From a bacterium (lineage in GTDB: Bacteria > Hydrogenedentota > Hydrogenedentia > Hydrogenedentiales > SLHB01): 12,471 nt of DNA. Every line of letters begins with the position of its first letter. Position 1 is the stretch's first letter. The stretch is taken from positions 1-12,471 of the forward strand of contig JAAEQP010000426.1 in NCBI GenBank assembly GCA_024231375.1, given 5' to 3'. The notes under the pieces were generated by a model. That model was not told where the DNA came from and searched no databases. It saw only the letters and a program-made list of their open reading frames with translations. Shown here piece by piece: positions 8,757 through 12,471 of this stretch. A program made the translations under genes and the position numbers.

Positions 8757-9532
8757 GACGCGCCCTCCGTCCCGTTCCGGGCCTGGTCCAATCCCTCCGC
8801 GAACTGGGCAACGAGTACATCTTCGCGAGCGCCCGACTCGGTTGCGCGCAGGCGTTCCTCCACGAGCTCCACGGACCGCTCCACGAGACGCCGCTGCAGT
8901 TCGGCCGCTGCCTTGCGTTCTTCCTGCTTCTTGCGCGCTTCCGTTTCCGCATCGACTTGGGCCAGTTGCTCCGTGGTCCCTGTGTCGATGGCGGCCGTTT
9001 CTTCACGGGCGGCCTCGGCGGCCTGATCGGCGATCCTGGCTTTGTCCGTATCCAGGGCCTGCACCTTGGTTTCGGCTTCGGTGCGGCTGGCCGCGGCCGC
9101 GTCGCTGGCCTTCTGGGCCTTGTCGATCCGGGCCTTCAACCGCGCGATCTGCTCGTCCACCGCGTTGAGAAGCGGCTTCTTGCCGAAGCGCACCGCGATG
9201 ATAATGAAGGCCAGAGCATTGTAGAACTCGTAGAACAGGCTGCGCGTTGCGAGCCGGTGTTCCTCGCTGATGAAGGCCGGATTGGCTTCATACTCCTCCA
9301 CGAACGCCACGCGCTCAACGAGTTTGCCCTCGGCCGGATGGAGGTTCGGATTCTCGCGGTGAAGCTTGTACGGGTCACTCTTGATGATATCGAGGTAGGT
9401 CTCGTGGTCGCGGCCGAAGTCCTCCACGTATTCGTCGGAAAGGTTGGGTCCACCGAAGACCACGGTCGCGCCAATGGCGATAGCGAGGTAAGCCACGATA
9501 TAGACAGTCATGAATCGTTTGGCCGGGCTCAT
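8753..9532 (-). CDS. atpF2: Second b-type subunit of ATP synthase F0, with extra N-terminal membrane segment
   Basis: 259 residues, well above the usual 150-180 of a b subunit. Residues about 98-117 (LFYEFYNALAFIIIAVRFGK) are the normal b-type membrane anchor. They are followed by a long Ala/Glu/Lys/Arg coiled coil (about 120-235) that would pair with the other b subunit and bind delta. Ahead of this lie a further hydrophobic helix (about 8-27) and a polar region of about 70 residues (28-97) rich in Glu, Pro, Asn and His. With the stalk in the cytoplasm, that region should face the periplasm. The first helix could be a retained anchor or a cleaved signal peptide. The frame stays open to 9601, but the ATG at 9532 is chosen because GGAGG (9546-9542) is nine bases upstream and the start overlaps the atpF stop by four bases (ATGA). 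N-terminal extensions are known in b subunits of some Deltaproteobacteria, usually shorter. Confidence 0.88.
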   Translation of the reverse strand: MSPAKRFMTVYIVAYLAIAIGATVVFGGPNLSDEYVEDFGRDHETYLDIIKSDPYKLHRENPNLHPAEGKLVERVAFVEEYEANPAFISEEHRLATRSLFYEFYNALAFIIIAVRFGKKPLLNAVDEQIARLKARIDKAQKASDAAAASRTEAETKVQALDTDKARIADQAAEAAREETAAIDTGTTEQLAQVDAETEARKKQEERKAAAELQRRLVERSVELVEERLRATESGAREDVLVAQFAEGLDQARNGTEGAS

Positions 9533-9960
9533 AGCGACTGCCCTCCGAGACCCAGCCGGTCGATCATGGCTTCGGCGAGACCTGGCGCAAGCTCGTCGCA
9601 TCGTGCCGATTCGGCGTCGACTTTGCCCGTGGCCTCAGTCCGCACAACACCGACGGTTTCCTCGGCCTCGGTCCTGCGGGCGGAAAGCTGGGCCATCCGT
9701 TCGCCCAAGGCCTTCAAGCGCGCGGCCTCAATCTGAGAAGTAGCGGACCTCCGCGCTCCCGCGATCTCGCCGGTATACTTGGCCTTGAGTTGCTCGGCGG
9801 TCTCGGCGTCCGACTCGGCCGATGTCTCGTTCTGACGTATCGCGTCTTCCCGCGCGTCCATGGTCTTAAGCATGGGACGCAGGACGATCTTGTTCGTGAC
9901 CCAGAGGAAGATCCCGAACAGGATGAGCTCAACGAAGAATGTGATGTTCAGTGCGACCAT
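9529..9960 (-). CDS. atpF: ATP synthase F0 subunit b (short form)
   Basis: 143 residues: one N-terminal membrane helix (about 5-24, ITFFVELILFGIFLWVTNKI) followed by the conserved-type turn VLRPML and a continuous charged coiled coil to the end (AREDAIRQNE onwards). This is the standard layout of b or b', the peripheral stalk that holds the head still against the turning rotor. It is on the short side for the family. Together with the longer second b-type gene it probably forms a b/b' heterodimer, as in cyanobacteria and many other lineages with two b genes. The ATG at 9960 has AGGA about nine bases upstream and lies 21 bases after the single-hairpin c gene. Confidence 0.93.
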   Translation of the reverse strand: MVALNITFFVELILFGIFLWVTNKIVLRPMLKTMDAREDAIRQNETSAESDAETAEQLKAKYTGEIAGARRSATSQIEAARLKALGERMAQLSARRTEAEETVGVVRTEATGKVDAESARCDELAPGLAEAMIDRLGLGGQSL

Positions 9961-9981
9961 TGGTGCGTCCTGTCACGGATC

Positions 9982-10302
9982 CTACTTGCCGAATGCGAAC
10001 AGAATAATGAACGCGATCACAAGCGAGTAGATACCGGTCGATTCCGACACAGCCTGACCGATCAGCATGGTGCGGGTCAGGAGTCCGGCGTTTTCCGGTG
10101 ACCGCCCGATGGCCTCGCACGCTTTGCCCGCGGCGAAACCTTCACCCACGCCCGGCCCGATGGCGCCGAAGCCCATGCAGATGCCTGCGCCGATGAGGGC
10201 GCCCGCCACACGGACGTCGGCTCCGGTGATCGCCGTGCTGGCCACCTCTCCTGCCTGCGCCACCGTCGTCTCGAGAACGGCTAGAACGGTGCTGAGATCC
10301 AT
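9982..10302 (-). CDS. atpE: ATP synthase F0 subunit c, single hairpin, two-carboxylate Na+-type
   Basis: 106 residues; the rotor subunit that carries the coupling ion. Two membrane helices (about 32-60 and 74-104) join through the polar loop GRSPEN, which holds the family's R-x-P. The ion-site residues match the Na+-binding c subunit of Ilyobacter tartaricus one for one with an offset of 22: P50 (P28), V85 (V63), E87 (E65), S88 (S66), T89 (T67), Y92 (Y70). The TM1 position is Glu (E54) instead of Gln32, as in the two-carboxylate Na+ rotors described from Fusobacterium. Na+ coupling is therefore likely but inferred. About 22 extra residues precede TM1 compared with Ilyobacter. The ATG at 10302 has GAGAGG (10317-10312) nine bases upstream; a GTG at codon 32 is a less likely start. 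The gene lies 55 bases after the four-hairpin c gene. Confidence 0.97.
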   Translation of the reverse strand: MDLSTVLAVLETTVAQAGEVASTAITGADVRVAGALIGAGICMGFGAIGPGVGEGFAAGKACEAIGRSPENAGLLTRTMLIGQAVSESTGIYSLVIAFIILFAFGK

Positions 10303-10325
10303 GGTCTGTATCCTCTCTTTGTCAA

Positions 10326-10341
10326 CGCGCGCCGCCGCGCG
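10326..10341 (-). promoter_or_regulatory. Intercistronic hairpin between the two c-subunit genes
   Basis: A 6-bp stem of CGCGCG (10326-10331) and CGCGCG (10336-10341) closes a CCGC loop within the 55-base gap after the four-hairpin gene. It lies just before the ribosome site of the single-hairpin gene. On the minus strand it is followed by TTGACAAAGAGAGG, with no T run, so it is not a terminator. Possible roles are mRNA processing, 3'-end protection or setting different expression of the two c subunits. The structure is plain; the role is inferred. Confidence 0.35.
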
Positions 10342-10357
10342 ATACCAGTACGCTTAG

Positions 10358-11341
10358 CTAGTTCGCGAACAGGATGATGAACGCAATGATGAGCGCATAA
10401 ATCGCCGTCGATTGCGACACCGCCTGACCGATCAACATGGTTCGTAGTATCAGCGGTTCGAGGCGTGGCCGCCGCGCGGTGCTCTCACACGCGCTCCCGC
10501 CCGCGAGGCCGCTGCCGATACCTGGGCCGATGCCGCCGAAACCGACCGCGATCCCGGCGCCGAGAGCCTTGGCGAATCCAACGAAAGTCGCGTCCACACG
10601 CGAACCGAACAACATCATGAAGGCCACGAGCACGGCGAAGATCGCCGGGGTCTCGCAGACGCCTTGGCCCACCAGCATGGTGCGCAGGGTCAATGCCTGG
10701 TTGCGAGGCCAACGGCCGATGCCGTTGACGGCGCCGCCGGCTGTGTACCCGGATCCCAAGCCCGGCCCGAGTGCCCCGGCTCCAATGGCGATTCCCGAAC
10801 CGATCAAGACGCCCATCACACCCCAGTCGGTGCCCGGGACTTGCTTCACGAACACGAGAATGATACCAATCACGGTGGCGAAGATCGCGGGCGACTGCGC
10901 CACGGCCTGGCCGAGAATCATGCGCGACGAGATCATGGTGCTGTGACGGGGGTTGCGCGCTACACAGTCGCATGCCGCGCCGGCCGGCCAGCCGCACCCC
11001 AGTCCACTGCCGAAACAGCCGAAGCCCATGGCGAGCCCTGCGCCCAGCATGGCCGCAAAGAAGCTCCCGCCAATCTCTTCAACTTCGATGCGCGGCCCGA
11101 GGAACAGAATAAGAATACCAACGACGAGGGCGAGGATGGAGGGCGCGCCACCGGCAGCCTGTCCGATGAGCATAGTGCGAAGCAGATCGCCTTGACGGTC
11201 GGGCTGCCGCATAATGCCTTCATCGGCCTGGCCCGCGGCCATGCCCATGCCCACGGCCGCGCCGATTCCCCCGAGACCCAAGGCTACGCCCGAGCCCAGG
11301 AAACGCCCCAACATGTTCCACGTTTGAGGTTCAAATTCCAC
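10358..11341 (-). CDS. Four-hairpin c-type subunit of F-type ATP synthase with a single ion-binding carboxylate
   Basis: 327 residues made of four tandem c-subunit hairpins (eight membrane helices), at about 10-82, 93-165, 174-245 and 253-326. Each has a glycine-rich first helix, a polar loop with R-x-P (R45, R129, R210, R290) and a second helix with a Met-x-x-Gly-Gln pattern (Q61, Q145, Q226, Q306, spaced 84, 81 and 80). The position of the essential carboxylate reads G65, Q149, E230 and Q310, so only hairpin 3 can carry an ion by the usual means. The TM1 position that is E54 in the single-hairpin protein reads M32, C116, S197 and S277. Hairpin 4 is the closest to the single-hairpin c. The gene sits between atpB and atpE, where c genes belong. 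It starts at GTG (an in-frame TAG lies just upstream) with AGGAG 15 bases away, a long spacing that suggests low expression. Loss of carboxylates in fused hairpins is known from V-type c subunits and the Acetobacterium woodii c1. Confidence 0.93.
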   Translation of the reverse strand: MEFEPQTWNMLGRFLGSGVALGLGGIGAAVGMGMAAGQADEGIMRQPDRQGDLLRTMLIGQAAGGAPSILALVVGILILFLGPRIEVEEIGGSFFAAMLGAGLAMGFGCFGSGLGCGWPAGAACDCVARNPRHSTMISSRMILGQAVAQSPAIFATVIGIILVFVKQVPGTDWGVMGVLIGSGIAIGAGALGPGLGSGYTAGGAVNGIGRWPRNQALTLRTMLVGQGVCETPAIFAVLVAFMMLFGSRVDATFVGFAKALGAGIAVGFGGIGPGIGSGLAGGSACESTARRPRLEPLILRTMLIGQAVSQSTAIYALIIAFIILFAN

Positions 11342-11356
11342 GGTGTCCGCCTATCA

Positions 11357-11361
11357 CTCCT
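11357..11361 (-). promoter_or_regulatory. Distant ribosome binding site of the four-hairpin c gene
   Basis: AGGAG on the minus strand, 15 bases before the GTG start at 11341. The best spacing is about 5-9 bases, so initiation should be weak compared with the downstream single-hairpin gene (GAGAGG nine bases before ATG). The next in-frame start (ATG at codon 10) has no visible ribosome site, which leaves the GTG as the best choice. Confidence 0.45.
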
Positions 11362-11370
11362 GCGTGACCG

Positions 11371-12123
11371 CTACTTAATCGCTACCGCAATATACGTCAA
11401 TGTCAGCATCGTGAACACGAACGCCTGGATCGTGCCCACGAAGAAGATGAAAAACATATCGAGGCCGATGGGGAATCCCACTGCGAACGTGAGGTGCGAC
11501 ACCACGATGATGATGATGCTGCCCCCGATGATGTTGCCGAAAAGACGAAACGAGATGGACACGATCTTCGACAGCTCGCCAATTACGTTTAGGGGGAAGA
11601 AGAACAGGGCCGACATTTTACCCATGATCTGTGCGCCGATGCCGGCGCCTTCCTGCGACCACATGGGTCCCAGCAATTCCTCGAAGAAGCCCCAGGCGCC
11701 TTTGGCCCGAATGCCGCATATCGTCGCGATGATCAATCCCATGGTCCCGAGGGACAGGGTGGTGTTGATATCGCCGGTGGGTTCTTCAAAATAGTGGGTG
11801 GGGAGGAAGCCCATGAAATTGCCCAGAAGCAGGAACGCGAACAGCGAGGCGATGAGGGGGAAGAACTTGCGGTTCTTCTCGCGGGTATCAAGTTCGAGCG
11901 AACTGATGACCAGCCCGTCGAAGGCCCCCACGAACATCTCCAGCATCATCTGGGCGCGCCCAGGCACTTTGGACTGTTTGCGGGACGCCAGCCACATGAG
12001 CGCCCAGAGGAGGGCCATCACGACGAGGGTGTTGAATACGGTGAGGGCATTCAATCCGCCAGGTATGGCTACATTCGTTCCCGGCACGTAGTGCCAGATG
12101 AGACGTTCACCGATGTGATCCAT
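11371..12123 (-). CDS. atpB: ATP synthase F0 subunit a
   Basis: 250 residues with five or six membrane helices; the stator channel protein that passes the coupling ion to and from the c ring. The essential stator arginine is R193 in SISFRLFGNIIGG, on the long slanted helix. E183 (IGELSK) lies ten residues earlier, where the channel lining is expected. The C-terminal helix (about 222-248) ends TLTYIAVAIK. The N-terminal part is periplasmic then membrane (first helix about 25-46). The ATG at 12123 lies within the end of atpI (17-base overlap), with only a weak purine stretch (GAAGAGAGAAG) upstream, so coupling to atpI translation is likely. The stop is 29 bases before the four-hairpin c gene. 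Confidence 0.97.
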   Translation of the reverse strand: MDHIGERLIWHYVPGTNVAIPGGLNALTVFNTLVVMALLWALMWLASRKQSKVPGRAQMMLEMFVGAFDGLVISSLELDTREKNRKFFPLIASLFAFLLLGNFMGFLPTHYFEEPTGDINTTLSLGTMGLIIATICGIRAKGAWGFFEELLGPMWSQEGAGIGAQIMGKMSALFFFPLNVIGELSKIVSISFRLFGNIIGGSIIIIVVSHLTFAVGFPIGLDMFFIFFVGTIQAFVFTMLTLTYIAVAIK

Positions 12124-12471
12124 CCGCGCTTCTCTCTTCCGCTTTCAGGTCGAGACCTGTAAGTCCCATGATTACAACTGCTAAGTGGGCAATGAAGAGT
12201 CCACACGCCGCGCCTATCAGTCCGTGACTCGTCTCAGGGTCCAGTGAGAATCCCCACCACAAGACCACGGCATAGAGTCCGAGGCGAAACGCCGTGCCTC
12301 CGAATTTAATTGACTTTACAGCATTTTTCCCGGCGATTGCAAGCTTTTCGGCGCGGTAGGCGATTATCCAGAATGCCAGGGTCCCACCCAGTCCGCCAGC
12401 AAGGACACCACGTGCAATAACACTGCTAAAGGCCCATACAATTCCCGTTATGACCAGGCTCAGGACCAGCG
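12107..12471 (-). CDS. atpI: AtpI-like ATP synthase accessory membrane protein, 5' end cut by window edge
   Basis: The frame is open from the right edge to a TGA at 12109-12107 inside atpB, giving 120 residues without the N-terminus. Four hydrophobic stretches are visible: about 1-15 (LVLSLVITGIVWAF), 21-38 with a glycine-rich run (GVLAGGLGGTLAFWIIAYRA), 61-75 (FRLGLYAVVLWWGF) and 82-103. The helix-2 pattern of Gly-rich run, aromatic residues and Arg-Ala-Glu-Lys-Leu is typical of ATP synthase protein I. That protein helps c-ring assembly and is normally the first gene of the operon. Position and topology both support this, although the sequence is poorly conserved in the family. Only a few to about 20 residues should be missing. 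It overlaps atpB by 17 bases. Parts of it (12300-12350) are richer in A and T than the rest of the operon. The operon promoter must lie outside the window. Confidence 0.8.
   Translation of the reverse strand, partial: LVLSLVITGIVWAFSSVIARGVLAGGLGGTLAFWIIAYRAEKLAIAGKNAVKSIKFGGTAFRLGLYAVVLWWGFSLDPETSHGLIGAACGLFIAHLAVVIMGLTGLDLKAEERSADGSHR

Noticed and set aside
9533..9601. Upstream start of the second b-type gene, adding 23 residues
   Set aside because: The added residues are Arg-rich and lie inside atpF. The ATG at 9532 has GGAGG nine bases upstream and the usual four-base stop/start overlap.
10297..10325. TTGACA (10325-10320) as a -35 box of an internal promoter for the single-hairpin c gene
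   Set aside because: At 17-base spacing the -10 would fall on the start codon (ATGGAT, 10302-10297), so transcription would begin inside the gene.
10358..11341. Four separate c genes joined by sequencing error
   Set aside because: The linkers between hairpins differ in length and sequence (for example PRIEVEEIGG, KQVPGTDWG, GSRVDATFVG). There are no internal stop or start signals, and the four hairpins differ too much to be assembly repeats.
10664..11794. 376-codon open frame on the plus strand across the four-hairpin c and atpB genes
   Set aside because: Antisense to membrane proteins with clear family motifs; the composition is low in hydrophobic order and there is no ribosome site. Treated as a codon-bias shadow.

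Overview
The window is GC-rich. Every gene I can support reads on the minus strand, so the genes run from the high coordinates to the low ones. Most of it (about 12471 down to 3964) is a complete F-type ATP synthase operon in the usual bacterial order: atpI (5' end cut by the window edge), atpB, two c-subunit genes, two b-type genes, atpH, atpA, atpG, atpD, atpC. Gaps are short, and the atpF/atpF2 and atpF2/atpH junctions overlap by 4 nt. Below the operon lie a stand-alone response-regulator receiver (3902-3504), a secreted protein of about 719 residues that joins regulator-propeller-type repeats to a helical domain (3311-1152), and a Gfo/Idh/MocA oxidoreductase cut by the left edge (971-1).

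The unusual part is the rotor. Between atpB and the b subunits there are two c genes. The first (11341-10358) encodes a 327-residue protein made of four consecutive c-type hairpins. The ion-binding carboxylate survives in only one hairpin (E230 in hairpin 3); the equivalent positions are G65, Q149 and Q310 in hairpins 1, 2 and 4. The second (10302-9982) encodes a single-hairpin c subunit. It carries every residue of the Na+ site known from Ilyobacter tartaricus, with Glu instead of Gln at the TM1 position (E54 with E87), which is the 'two-carboxylate' Na+ motif. Together they suggest a Na+-coupled enzyme with a mixed c ring, similar in principle to the mixed rotor of Acetobacterium woodii, where the partner is a two-hairpin V-type-like c. 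Here the partner has four hairpins. The enzyme also has a long b-type subunit with a second membrane segment and a region of about 70 residues predicted to be periplasmic.

The operon promoter lies outside the window, upstream of atpI. I see candidate sigma70-type promoters only for the propeller protein and the oxidoreductase, and a hairpin terminator-like element between those two genes.

The organism is probably a Gram-negative bacterium, judging from the signal-peptide-bearing propeller protein, the Gfo/Idh/MocA enzyme and the split b subunits. The mix resembles genomes from the Planctomycetes/Lentisphaerae/Hydrogenedentes range, but nothing in the window fixes the phylum. No tRNA, rRNA, CRISPR array, insertion sequence or prophage gene was seen.
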